Positions 6,918-13,346 of a stretch of 37,701 nt of DNA are shown here, one piece after another. Below the pieces are notes generated by a model, which was not told the DNA's origin, made no database searches, and saw only the letters and a program-made list of their open reading frames with translations. The position numbers and the translations under genes are program-made. The DNA lies in contig JBJETQ010000050.1 of NCBI GenBank assembly GCA_051883395.1, positions 1 through 37,701 on the forward strand, read 5' to 3'. The DNA is from HGM11368 sp051883395. Lineage in GTDB: Bacteria; Bacillota; Clostridia; Christensenellales; UBA3700. Every line of letters begins with the position of its first letter. Position 1 is the first letter of the stretch.

Positions 6918-7927
6918 CTAAGTTTAAACAGGTATTAGTCTTCGTACTCAAGTTCCTTAATCGTTTAGCGCCTTACGCTGAAGTCGCTATCGTGTGGTAT
7001 TGTATTGATGGTCTTAAGCAACAGTACCAGGATAAATCCTACTTTATTCTTTTTTATGCTATTCCGATTATAATGCTGTATCGTTTATTAAAATGGGAGT
7101 GGATATGCTTTAAGTCTAAGGATATTATTAAGACTAATGCTCTTAATAGTAGGGTACAAGGTTTTGGCGGCAAACAAGGTGCCGGCAAGACGTCTTTTAT
7201 GCTTTATTCTCTTTACGTTATCCATTCTGATAATATCTATACTAACTTCCCATGCAAGATTCGGGGTAAGTATACGTACCAACTCGATAACAAGGTGCTT
7301 AACCTTGATGAACGTATACCGGATAATAGTTGCTGTGCCATATCTGAGGCGACGATGCTCTTCCATAACATTGTGTCCGGTGGACGTGGTAACGTTGAAG
7401 AAACGAAGGATTTGTATGCTCAACAGTTGCACCAACAAATTATACGTCATCTATACGATGGCAATTTATTCTACGATTCCGTAGACCTTACTCGCCTTCC
7501 AAAAATGCTCAAAGATAATATGGGCATGACTAACTTTATGCTCGGTCAAGGAAGCGTAACGCTAAGTTATTTTATAAATCCTATTCTTAATATTTTTTCA
7601 AAGCTTCTTGGTTTCGAGCTATCTGGATCTATTCGATATTGGGATTTGCAGCAATTCGAGAAAATACCGGAAGATGGCTATACTTTTGATTTGTCTACGC
7701 AGGAAAAATCTACGGATTTAAAACATTATGCTAATCTATTACGCATTTCTACGTGGAATAGTTCATTACGTTTCGATTATGACGATCGTTTTTTACGTGG
7801 GTTATATGCTAAGTTGCCTGCGCACGTTGCAAAGCAATGGGATTCGCTTAAGTATTGCGAGCAAGATCTGCGTGATATAGGATATGGTTTTTTACTTGAA
7901 TTTTTTGATGAAAAATTAAAAAGATAG
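6914..7927 (+). CDS. zot: Zot/pI-type phage assembly ATPase
   Basis: 337 residues, ATGA overlap with the previous gene. Residues about 21-36 and 43-60 are hydrophobic (the second clearly a membrane helix); the P-loop GGKQGAGKTS lies at 85-94 and the Walker B-like strand CCAISEA at about 140-146, where Ser stands in place of the usual Asp before Glu. The rest is a soluble ATPase domain. Proteins of this family (pI of Ff, Zot of CTX phage) sit in the inner membrane and power extrusion of the filament while the ssDNA-binding protein is exchanged for coat. Here the membrane segments precede the ATPase domain, whereas in Ff pI they follow it and lead into a periplasmic domain that meets the secretin. 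The lack of such a domain fits a host without outer membrane. This gene is the key marker for the inovirus call. Confidence 0.88.
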   Translation: MTKFKQVLVFVLKFLNRLAPYAEVAIVWYCIDGLKQQYQDKSYFILFYAIPIIMLYRLLKWEWICFKSKDIIKTNALNSRVQGFGGKQGAGKTSFMLYSLYVIHSDNIYTNFPCKIRGKYTYQLDNKVLNLDERIPDNSCCAISEATMLFHNIVSGGRGNVEETKDLYAQQLHQQIIRHLYDGNLFYDSVDLTRLPKMLKDNMGMTNFMLGQGSVTLSYFINPILNIFSKLLGFELSGSIRYWDLQQFEKIPEDGYTFDLSTQEKSTDLKHYANLLRISTWNSSLRFDYDDRFLRGLYAKLPAHVAKQWDSLKYCEQDLRDIGYGFLLEFFDEKLKR

Positions 7928-7960
7928 TACACGCAGTAAGCGTGAGCGTGCGTGTACTAT
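7924..7960. other. 12-bp perfect hairpin between zot and rep
   Basis: ATAGTACACGCA (7924-7935) pairs with TGCGTGTACTAT (7949-7960) around a 13-base loop; the left arm includes the zot stop codon. No U tract follows. It may be a processing or attenuation site before rep, or a double-strand origin that the HUH protein nicks. Confidence 0.6.
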
Positions 7961-7984
7961 CGTAATTCATAATGTAGGTGTGTT

Positions 7985-8983
7985 ATGTTCGAACAATTAC
8001 AATCTGTTCTTGAAGGCAAAGAACGTCGTTACCAAGGCGATAATTTCGCTACCGTCAAGCAAGGATATCAACTTGTAAATACTGTATTTAATTTCTACCC
8101 GACGTTTTCTGAACTTTGTCTTTATAAGCAAGACTTCCAATGCAGGAGAAAGGGCATCGAGTATAAGTCTTCGGATGCCGATCGGCGACGTTCTATGGAA
8201 CTCAAGGACGGTGTACTTGTTCCGGCTAAAAAGACCTTTAGTATTCAACGTCTTTATAAAACTTTGAAAGCTTCACGTAAACGTGCAGTTGATAATTTGT
8301 ATGCTTACGCCTTGTCCAATCGCTGGCGTTATTTTTGTACTTTTACTTTTGATAAAACGAAGATAGATCGTACCAATGACGATGCCGTAAAGAAGTCTTG
8401 GTCAAAATTTGAGAAGGACATGCGACGTATTTATCCTTCGATTAAAATCTTGAGCGTTCCTGAACGTCATCCTTCGTCCGGTTATTTGCATTTCCATGTG
8501 CTAATCGGTAATGTGGATTTATCTTCGCATATGACTCCTCAACGTTATCATGACTCGAAGAAAAATCGGCGTAAACAACGTGTAGGTCAACTCATTGTTA
8601 CTAAGTTCGGTGATCAAGTGTATGATATGGATTTATATCAACTTGGTTTTATGTCTTGTATTGACTTTGAAGATGAAGGTAAGAGTTATAATCCAATTCG
8701 AATTACAAATTATTTATCAAAGTACATGTCCAAAGATATGATTGTCGGCTACAATCAGAAGTGCTACTATCGTACGTATAATTTACGTTATAAAAATAAG
8801 TATACTACGTACTTAAATTCCGATGATATTTTTAATTTGCTATGTCCATACGACGTTCCTGATGATGGACAAGCTTCTTTGTATAATCTTTCCGGGTTCG
8901 ATCTCGAGCATTATAAATCTACGTCTACTATGGACGTTTATCGGTTTATTCCGCAATCTGGAATAGCCCCACCATCTGATTAA
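7985..8983 (+). CDS. rep: Rolling-circle replication initiator (HUH endonuclease, ORF2/G2P-type)
   Basis: 332 residues. HUH landmarks in order: motif 1 FCTFTFD (117-123), motif 2 HFH with H169 and H171 in GYLHFHVLIG, and motif 3 YLSKYMSKD with tyrosines at 243 and 247 and Lys 246. Such proteins nick the replicative form at the double-strand origin, stay bound to the 5' end through Tyr, and drive rolling-circle replication as gene II protein does in Ff. The length is typical of Rep proteins of Gram-positive inovirus-like elements. The start is ATG 7985, in a GGTGTGTTATG context with only a weak SD. It is the last gene before the hairpin-rich noncoding region. Confidence 0.87.
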   Translation: MFEQLQSVLEGKERRYQGDNFATVKQGYQLVNTVFNFYPTFSELCLYKQDFQCRRKGIEYKSSDADRRRSMELKDGVLVPAKKTFSIQRLYKTLKASRKRAVDNLYAYALSNRWRYFCTFTFDKTKIDRTNDDAVKKSWSKFEKDMRRIYPSIKILSVPERHPSSGYLHFHVLIGNVDLSSHMTPQRYHDSKKNRRKQRVGQLIVTKFGDQVYDMDLYQLGFMSCIDFEDEGKSYNPIRITNYLSKYMSKDMIVGYNQKCYYRTYNLRYKNKYTTYLNSDDIFNLLCPYDVPDDGQASLYNLSGFDLEHYKSTSTMDVYRFIPQSGIAPPSD

Positions 8984-9328
8984 AGCTTCATTCAATGTCA
9001 TTTTGTCGGCTTACCGCAGGTAGGTCTATTTGTCATATAATTAATTGACCGAAATAAGCATTATATGCCTTATTTTGGTCTTGATCAGAGCGCAGCATTC
9101 AAAAAAGCTTTGTCAAGTGGAACGTGGAATAAATTTTTATGCCGCGAAAGCCACTTTACAAGGCTTTTTTATATGCTATATCCGATTAAAAAACGCCCTG
9201 TGTGACCATCACTCGACAATGGTCACACTTATTTCCACACCCGGCAAAAAGTAGATTCAGTACGCTCTTTTGTGTATTTTTTTGTGTTTATACTTATTAT
9301 TTGCCGTGTTTTTCAAGGTTTTTCCTTA
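8984..9328. other. Phage noncoding region with three long hairpins (candidate origin/packaging signal)
   Basis: No convincing gene lies in these 345 bases. Hairpin A: GACCGAAATAAG (9047-9058) with CTTATTTTGGTC (9069-9080), one G-T pair. Hairpin B: two 20-base arms, 9101-9120 and 9151-9170, complementary except for one mismatch and one wobble, with a 30-base loop. Hairpin C: GTGTGACCAT (9200-9209) with ATGGTCACAC (9219-9228), 9-base loop. A small TACC-GCA-GGTA hairpin lies at 9012-9022. In the excised circle this joins 1796-1905 to form an intergenic region of nearly 0.5 kb between convergent rep and int, comparable with the Ff intergenic region holding origins and packaging signal. Confidence 0.7.
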
Positions 9329-9347
9329 CTCGTCGGAGTCACCAAAA
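9329..9347 (+). repeat. attR: 19-bp core copy of the tRNA-Glu 3' end
   Basis: CTCGTCGGAGTCACCAAAA, a perfect copy of 1777-1795. Upstream bases show no tRNA, so this is the remnant created by integration. Confidence 0.93.
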
Positions 9348-9379
9348 CAACGCTGCATATTTTGCGGCGTTGTTCTTTT
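9346..9379 (+). terminator. Original tRNA-Glu terminator, displaced by the prophage
   Basis: AACAACGC (9346-9353) with GCGTTGTT (9367-9374), then CTTTTA. It lies directly after the attR core, which would put it right behind tRNA-Glu before integration. From here to 9552 I see no gene or other feature. Confidence 0.75.
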
Positions 9380-9552
9380 ATATCCGTTCCCAAAGCGGCT
9401 GGTCTGCTGCCAAGCAAACGAGTTTGATTGTTGAGTAGGTTTTGCAATTCAATCTTGTATGGCAATTTATGTCGCCGGTTTTGTAAAAGATTATCCTTAA
9501 GCTGTTAATCATATAAGCTTTGCGTAAATTTATAAATTTTGTTATCAAGCGT

Positions 9553-9581
9553 TTGGCAAAAAAAGAAATATTTTATATAAT
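9553..9581 (+). promoter_or_regulatory. Promoter for ppx, predicting a leaderless mRNA
   Basis: TTGGCA (9553-9558), 17-bp spacer, TATAAT (9576-9581). The start codon begins six bases after the -10 box, at the expected transcription start, and there is no SD. Confidence 0.72.
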
Positions 9582-9587
9582 TTTGAT

Positions 9588-10460
9588 ATGAGATACGCAG
9601 TAGTAGACGTAGGCTCCAATTCGGTAAGGCTCATGTTGAGTCAGGACGGAGTGAGCGTAAAAAAAATCGTAACGACGACGGGACTCGGAAGGGGACTGGC
9701 AACCACGGGAAAACTCAATGAAGACAATATGGCTGCCACTCTCGACGTTTTTGACGAATATCGTCGTGCAGCGGAAGAATGGGGCGCTCAGGGCATATAC
9801 TTTTTTGCTACCGAAGCGGTGCGCAAGGCAAGCAACAGAGAAGAATTTTTGTCGGCGGCAAAAAGACGTGGAACGGAGATAGAAGTACTTTGCGGAGACG
9901 TAGAAGCAGAAATCGGATTTTTGGGGGCTTATACGCAAGGCACATGTTGTGTGGTTGATATAGGCGGCGCAAGTACGGAGATTGCCGTCGGGGACAAAAA
10001 CGGACTTATGTATTCTAGGAGTTTGCCGATAGGCTTGGCGGTGCTTAACGACAAGTGTGGCGAAGACGTGGAGAAGCTGCAAGAATACGTGGCTGATACT
10101 CTGCAAGGATACGGCAAAGTGCCTGCGTTTGACAATCTGCTTTCCATTGGCGGCACGTCCGCCACGTTTGTAGCTATGCAGGAGCAAATGGTGGAGTATG
10201 ACGCAAAAATTGTTGATATGTATCGACTTAACAGACAAGTAATCGTCGACTGGTGCAATCGTGTACATGCCACTCCACAGGAGCAGAGAACGCAATATGC
10301 AGGTCTTGAAGTCAAACGCAGAGATTTGATTGTGGGCGGTGGAATTTTGCTTGTCGGCATAATGGATATGCTCGGACAAGACAGCGTAATTGTCAGGGAC
10401 AGAGACAATCTCGAAGGCTATCTTCAATACAAAACTCAAAGAGAAGGTATAGATGAATAA
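9588..10460 (+). CDS. ppx: Ppx/GppA-family phosphatase
   Basis: 290 residues of the ASKHA fold. The phosphate-1 motif VDVGSNSVRLML is at 6-17, ATEAVRKASN near 74-83, the phosphate-2 motif VVDIGGASTEIAVG near 122-135 and a GGTSATFVAM motif near 188-197. These proteins hydrolyse polyphosphate or pppGpp. The length is near that of the catalytic two-domain core, without the C-terminal HD-type domain of the long E. coli forms, so choosing Ppx or GppA is not possible from sequence. The gene has no Shine-Dalgarno and its promoter suggests translation from a leaderless mRNA. The deaminase gene starts inside its last eight bases. Confidence 0.9.
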   Translation: MRYAVVDVGSNSVRLMLSQDGVSVKKIVTTTGLGRGLATTGKLNEDNMAATLDVFDEYRRAAEEWGAQGIYFFATEAVRKASNREEFLSAAKRRGTEIEVLCGDVEAEIGFLGAYTQGTCCVVDIGGASTEIAVGDKNGLMYSRSLPIGLAVLNDKCGEDVEKLQEYVADTLQGYGKVPAFDNLLSIGGTSATFVAMQEQMVEYDAKIVDMYRLNRQVIVDWCNRVHATPQEQRTQYAGLEVKRRDLIVGGGILLVGIMDMLGQDSVIVRDRDNLEGYLQYKTQREGIDE

Positions 10461-10926
10461 AGCAATCGACGAAAAATTTATGGCGCAAGCAATCGCTTTG
10501 GCAAAACAAGCGGTAATCAACGGCGATGAACCGTTCGGAGCGGTGTTGGTCAAAGACGGACAAGCAGTTTATAGCAATCTTAATCAAATTTACACCAAGC
10601 ATGACCCTACTTTTCACGCCGAAGCAGGACTTATCCGTAGGTTCTGCGCCGAAACGGGTATCACCGACCTATCCGACTATACGCTTTATTCCAACTGTGA
10701 ACCGTGCTTTATGTGCTGCGGAGCGCTGGTTTGGGCAAAACTTGGCAGATTGGTGTATGGTGCGAGTGATGTTGATTTATGCCAAATTCTCGGTGAGAAA
10801 GGTTCCCAATGTTGCCAAATCGTATTTGAGAGTATGAATTGTTCTATTCAAGTCGAGAGCGGAGTGCTTAGGGAGCAAGCGCTGCAAGATTTACGCCAAT
10901 ACTTTGCAGGTCATGCCAAAGGATAG
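10453..10926 (+). CDS. Nucleoside/guanine deaminase of the CMP/dCMP deaminase family
   Basis: 157 residues. The zinc site is HAEAG (H55, E57) and CEPCFMCCGA (C85, C88), and EPFGAVLV near residue 26 is typical of guanine deaminase and TadA-like proteins. It should deaminate a purine or pyrimidine base. The C-terminal half (VYGASDVDLCQILGEKG) resembles GuaD-like proteins more than tRNA deaminase TadA, but this is a soft distinction. It overlaps ppx by eight bases with GAAGGT upstream, so the two are co-translated. Downstream 10927-11104 has no gene; a 7-bp GCCAAAG/CTTTGGC pairing at the stop lacks a U tract. Confidence 0.85.
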   Translation: MNKAIDEKFMAQAIALAKQAVINGDEPFGAVLVKDGQAVYSNLNQIYTKHDPTFHAEAGLIRRFCAETGITDLSDYTLYSNCEPCFMCCGALVWAKLGRLVYGASDVDLCQILGEKGSQCCQIVFESMNCSIQVESGVLREQALQDLRQYFAGHAKG

Positions 10927-11104
10927 AATATTGACCAAGACTTTGGCATATAATGTTTAACGAGCAAGCCAAAGGGTAACAATCAAAACGTACGATTATT
11001 GAAACTAGCTTAAAAGAGAATATTCAACACATTAGGTTTGGCATAGCGAAAAAATTATAAAGCCTATAAAAGACTTACAATTTTATAAAACTTTTTTCAA
11101 ACTC

Positions 11105-11133
11105 TTGACAAATATAAAAATTTTTATTATCAT
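11105..11133 (+). promoter_or_regulatory. Promoter of the tRNA-Met pair
   Basis: TTGACA (11105-11110), 17-bp spacer, TATCAT (11128-11133), about 20 bases upstream of the first tRNA. Confidence 0.78.
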
Positions 11134-11152
11134 TATCAAGCATCGAGAATAT

Positions 11153-11228
11153 CGCGGGGTGGAGCAGCTGGCAGCTCGTCGGGCTCATAACCCGAAGGTC
11201 GGAGGTTCGAATCCTCCCCCCGCAACCA
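11153..11228 (+). tRNA. Initiator tRNA-fMet (CAT)
   Basis: CGCGGGG pairs with CCCCGCA so that C1 faces A72, the initiator hallmark. The anticodon stem has the GGG/CCC pairs (TCGGG-CTCATAA-CCCGA), and CCA is encoded (11226-11228). The D loop (AGCAGCTGGCAGCT) is short. Confidence 0.95.
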
Positions 11229-11234
11229 TTATTT

Positions 11235-11312
11235 GGCGAGATAGCTCAGCTGGTCCAGAGCACCCGGTTCATACCCGGGGGATCGTGAGTTCGAATCTCA
11301 CTCTCGCTACCA
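11235..11312 (+). tRNA. tRNA with CAT anticodon, elongator Met (or Ile2)
   Basis: GGCGAGA pairs with TCTCGCT, the anticodon loop is TTCATAC, the T arm GTTCGAATC and CCA is encoded. It is cotranscribed with the initiator tRNA seven bases upstream. A CAT anticodon with lysidine would read Ile; the determinants do not allow a firm choice, though Met is more likely. Confidence 0.9.
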
Positions 11313-11315
11313 TCA

Positions 11316-11344
11316 GCCGACCGCCTTATCAAGGTCGGCCTTTT
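11316..11344 (+). terminator. Terminator of the tRNA-Met operon
   Basis: GCCGACC (11316-11322) with GGTCGGC (11333-11339), then CTTTTG. Confidence 0.85.
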
Positions 11345-11372
11345 GTTTATCTGCAAAAAAGTGCCTAAAACG

Positions 11373-11401
11373 TTGACAACGTGGATGTCGGGTGCTAACA
11401 T
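11373..11401 (+). promoter_or_regulatory. Promoter of the riboswitch-ribU transcript
   Basis: TTGACA (11373-11378), 17-bp spacer, TAACAT (11396-11401), a few bases upstream of the riboswitch. Confidence 0.75.
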
Positions 11402-11412
11402 ACAATTATCAA

Positions 11413-11540
11413 ATATCTTTGGGCAGGCAATAAGCCGACCGGTGGTGATGCCGACTTAGTATCGGACAAGTCCAACAGCCCCAACAGCCGATGCGGTGAG
11501 ATTCCGCAACCGCCTGTAAAGTCAGAATGGGAAAGAGTAT
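11413..11540 (+). ncRNA. FMN riboswitch (RFN element)
   Basis: Conserved blocks are in the right order: ATATCTTTGGGCAGG at the 5' side, GCCGACCGGTGGT, then GATGCGGTGAGATTCCGCAACCG, and AGTCAGAATGGGAAAGAG at the 3' side. P1 pairs TCTTT (11416-11420) with AAAGA (11532-11536). The aptamer senses flavin mononucleotide and lies before a riboflavin transporter gene, matching its usual regulon. Confidence 0.92.
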
Positions 11541-11646
11541 TATATTTTGCATGGCTCAGGCGTGCAATATTATGCTATTCTTTCACTGTCGGGTGGAAGT
11601 TTTTTTATTCTTGGCAGTTTAAACAAAGGCAATTGTCTGAAAGGAG
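11531..11646 (+). promoter_or_regulatory. Riboswitch expression platform with a possible SD sequester
   Basis: GAAAGA of P1 (11531-11536) can also pair with TCTTTC (11579-11584), closing a long imperfect hairpin whose inner stem is TTGCATG (11547-11553)/CGTGCAA (11561-11567). The same TTCTTTC (11578-11584) can pair with GAAAGGA (11639-11645), the ribU Shine-Dalgarno. FMN binding would hold P1 and free TTCTTTC to mask the SD. Confidence 0.5.
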
Positions 11647-11652
11647 TAACTT

Positions 11653-12312
11653 ATGACTAAAAAAATAGACACAGTAGCAATCGTTCGTTGCGCACTCATG
11701 ACGGCAGTAGTTGCCGTATGCACTATGCTGGGATTCAACGTCGGTACGGGCTTCGTCAATTTCGGCGATACGATGATATATATAACAGCATATCTGTTGG
11801 GACCTATTCCCGCAATGGTTGCCGGCGGCATTGGCTCGCTGATAGCCGACAGTATAGTTTATCCGCTTACTATGTGGTTTACGTTGTTTATCAAAGGCAT
11901 CGAAGGTTTGTTGGCAGGAATTATGTTCAAATACGTGGCAGGCAGAAAGCCTTATCGCACTCCTGTCAGAATTACGTTGGGCGTAGTGAGTATGCTGGTA
12001 GGCGGTGCATTCATGATTCTCGGTTATTTCGGCACACAGGCTTTGTTCTGGGGAGACGAATCGACGGGCAAACTTGCCGCTGCAATCGCACAAGTTCCTT
12101 GGGACTGTCTGCAAACGGGAGTTTCCGTGGTATTGGCAAGTATCTTTATCTACGTTATCCGTATAGAAAAAGCGGTAAAACTTACGCCTGCGACTGTCAG
12201 CATGTTTGAAGAAGACAGCAAGGAAATCCCGGCAGAGAGCGACAATGCCGAGATTATCGACGCCGAAGTCATAGAAGATAAAGAGACCGAGAAGCAAAAC
12301 GACAACAAATGA
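11653..12312 (+). CDS. ribU: ECF transporter S component for riboflavin (RibU-type)
   Basis: 219 residues with five to six hydrophobic helices in the first 180 residues and the pattern typical of ECF S components: AIVRCALMTAVVAVCTMLGF, a GFVNFGDTMIYITAYLLGP motif, and LGPIPAMVAGGIGSLIADS in the second helix pair. It binds vitamin outside the cell and joins the shared EcfA-EcfA'-EcfT energising module, which is not in this window. The FMN riboswitch directly upstream makes riboflavin the likely substrate. The C-terminal 40 residues are an unusual acidic tail (SMFEEDSKEIPAESDN onward). AAAGGAG supports the start. The kinase-like gene downstream begins within its stop codon. Confidence 0.88.
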   Translation: MTKKIDTVAIVRCALMTAVVAVCTMLGFNVGTGFVNFGDTMIYITAYLLGPIPAMVAGGIGSLIADSIVYPLTMWFTLFIKGIEGLLAGIMFKYVAGRKPYRTPVRITLGVVSMLVGGAFMILGYFGTQALFWGDESTGKLAAAIAQVPWDCLQTGVSVVLASIFIYVIRIEKAVKLTPATVSMFEEDSKEIPAESDNAEIIDAEVIEDKETEKQNDNK

Positions 12313-13214
12313 CAGGTATGAATTTGGAGATAGATAAAATAATACTATCTATATTCGATTGCCAACCGCTGAGCGTATCGGAAGCAGGCAGCGGCTTTTA
12401 CGGCAAAGTTTTCAAGGTAACTTTGCCTGTTGCGCCTTATATTGTTTCCGTCAAGTTGTTTGACAAAACGGAGTATCTGTTTATGCAGGAGAGAGAACAG
12501 AGTCTTATTCATTCTCTCGGCATGGTAAGAATACCGGCAGTATTGCACACCTACGTCAACAACAACGTCAACGCATTGATAATGGAATGGGCAGAAGGAG
12601 AAAATCTTGGGGATATGCCGCTTCCAAGCGCAAGCGAACGCAACACGATAGGCTGGGAAGTGGTAAATCAGGCAATAGCTTTGCATAGAGCCGCCAATCA
12701 TACCTACGGTTATGTGAATGGCAAACAATACAACACCTGGCAGAGCTTTTATTACGATTTGTCGATAGAGATGCTGGCAAGGATAAAGAAGGGTGCCGAG
12801 CAAGGATTGATGCAAAAGCAATCGCTTGCGCTTATGGAGTATGCACTTTCACAATTCGACTATATTTTTTCGGACGAGATAAAGGCTCCGTCTCTGATAC
12901 ACGGTGATCTCAATATAGGCAACGTGATAGTCAAGGGCAGCGCCGTATCGGCAATCATCGACCCTATGGGCGTAATGTGGGGAGACAGAGAGATAGAGCT
13001 GTTTCAGTTTGAGTGTTCGGGGTCGGATAAATACGACCTGCTGGAAAAGTATTTTTCCGTCAACAAACCAAGCACGAAATTTGAAATCAAGAATGCATAT
13101 TACAAGACCTTTGCCGAAGCCAATCACTATGCCAGAATAAACATGGCGCAGGACGACAATCTTTCCGACTTTTTGTCGCAACTCGAAAGAATGATTGTCA
13201 GATACAGGTTGTGA
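12309..13214 (+). CDS. APH-fold small-molecule kinase, coupled to ribU
   Basis: 301 residues of the aminoglycoside/choline kinase-like fold. Seen are a Gly-rich segment (EAGSGFYGKVFKV), the VAIK-type Lys in VSVKLF (about K49), a hinge (IMEWAEGENL, 91-100), the catalytic loop HGDLNIGN (H198, D200, N205) and the metal-binding IIDP (D218). It should transfer phosphate from ATP to a hydroxyl of a small molecule. ATGA overlap with ribU and the absence of an own promoter or SD mean it is translated with the riboflavin transporter under FMN riboswitch control, so its substrate may be a flavin or related vitamin. Choline, aminoglycoside, fructosamine or homoserine kinases share this fold and cannot be excluded. 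An alternative ATG lies three codons downstream. Confidence 0.82.
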   Translation: MTGMNLEIDKIILSIFDCQPLSVSEAGSGFYGKVFKVTLPVAPYIVSVKLFDKTEYLFMQEREQSLIHSLGMVRIPAVLHTYVNNNVNALIMEWAEGENLGDMPLPSASERNTIGWEVVNQAIALHRAANHTYGYVNGKQYNTWQSFYYDLSIEMLARIKKGAEQGLMQKQSLALMEYALSQFDYIFSDEIKAPSLIHGDLNIGNVIVKGSAVSAIIDPMGVMWGDREIELFQFECSGSDKYDLLEKYFSVNKPSTKFEIKNAYYKTFAEANHYARINMAQDDNLSDFLSQLERMIVRYRL

Positions 13215-13300
13215 TAAAATACGCCCACGACGACGAGTTTTATTCTCAAATTTTTATATTTGCGTTTTTGTAAATTTTATTTAAAAAATTCCGATACGTC

Positions 13301-13329
13301 TTGACAAATAGCCCACCGTTAAATGATAA
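13301..13329 (+). promoter_or_regulatory. Promoter for the kinase-like/XRE pair
   Basis: TTGACA (13301-13306), 17-bp spacer, TGATAA (13324-13329), giving a short leader of about 15 bases with a weak AAGGG. Confidence 0.68.
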
Positions 13330-13346
13330 TTATATAAGGGTTATTT

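Larger units (their letters stand above)
1777..9347. mobile_element. Integrated filamentous phage (inovirus-like prophage), complete
   Basis: A unit of about 7.55 kb between two perfect 19-bp repeats derived from the 3' end of tRNA-Glu. The content is integrase, XRE repressor, operator/promoter region, small early proteins, candidate ssDNA-binding protein, candidate major coat protein with a stem-loop after it, several 48-82 residue membrane proteins, an adsorption-type protein (signal peptide plus C-terminal anchor), a Zot/pI-type P-loop ATPase, an HUH replication initiator and a hairpin-rich noncoding region. Gene sizes, order and tight overlaps (ATGA junctions) match the replication-structure-assembly layout of Inoviridae, and no tail, terminase or capsid genes of tailed phages are present. 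No secretin (pIV) is encoded, consistent with a host lacking an outer membrane. All frames are open, so the prophage looks intact. Confidence 0.9.

Noticed and set aside
1777..9347. Element as a small conjugative or plasmid-like integrated element
   Set aside because: No relaxase of MOB type, coupling protein or T4SS genes; the Zot-type ATPase, coat-like and adsorption-like proteins fit a filamentous phage.
9045..9438. Short plus-strand frames in the noncoding end of the prophage
   Set aside because: They cross the hairpins and attR, lack SD sites and have no conserved features; the hairpins explain the region better.
10915..10974. GCCAAAG/CTTTGGC pairings after the deaminase gene as a terminator
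   Set aside because: Seven base pairs with long loops and no U tract; I could not support termination.
11586..11607. Terminator at the seven-T run in the ribU leader
   Set aside because: No stable GC-rich stem immediately precedes the run; SD masking explains the pairings better.
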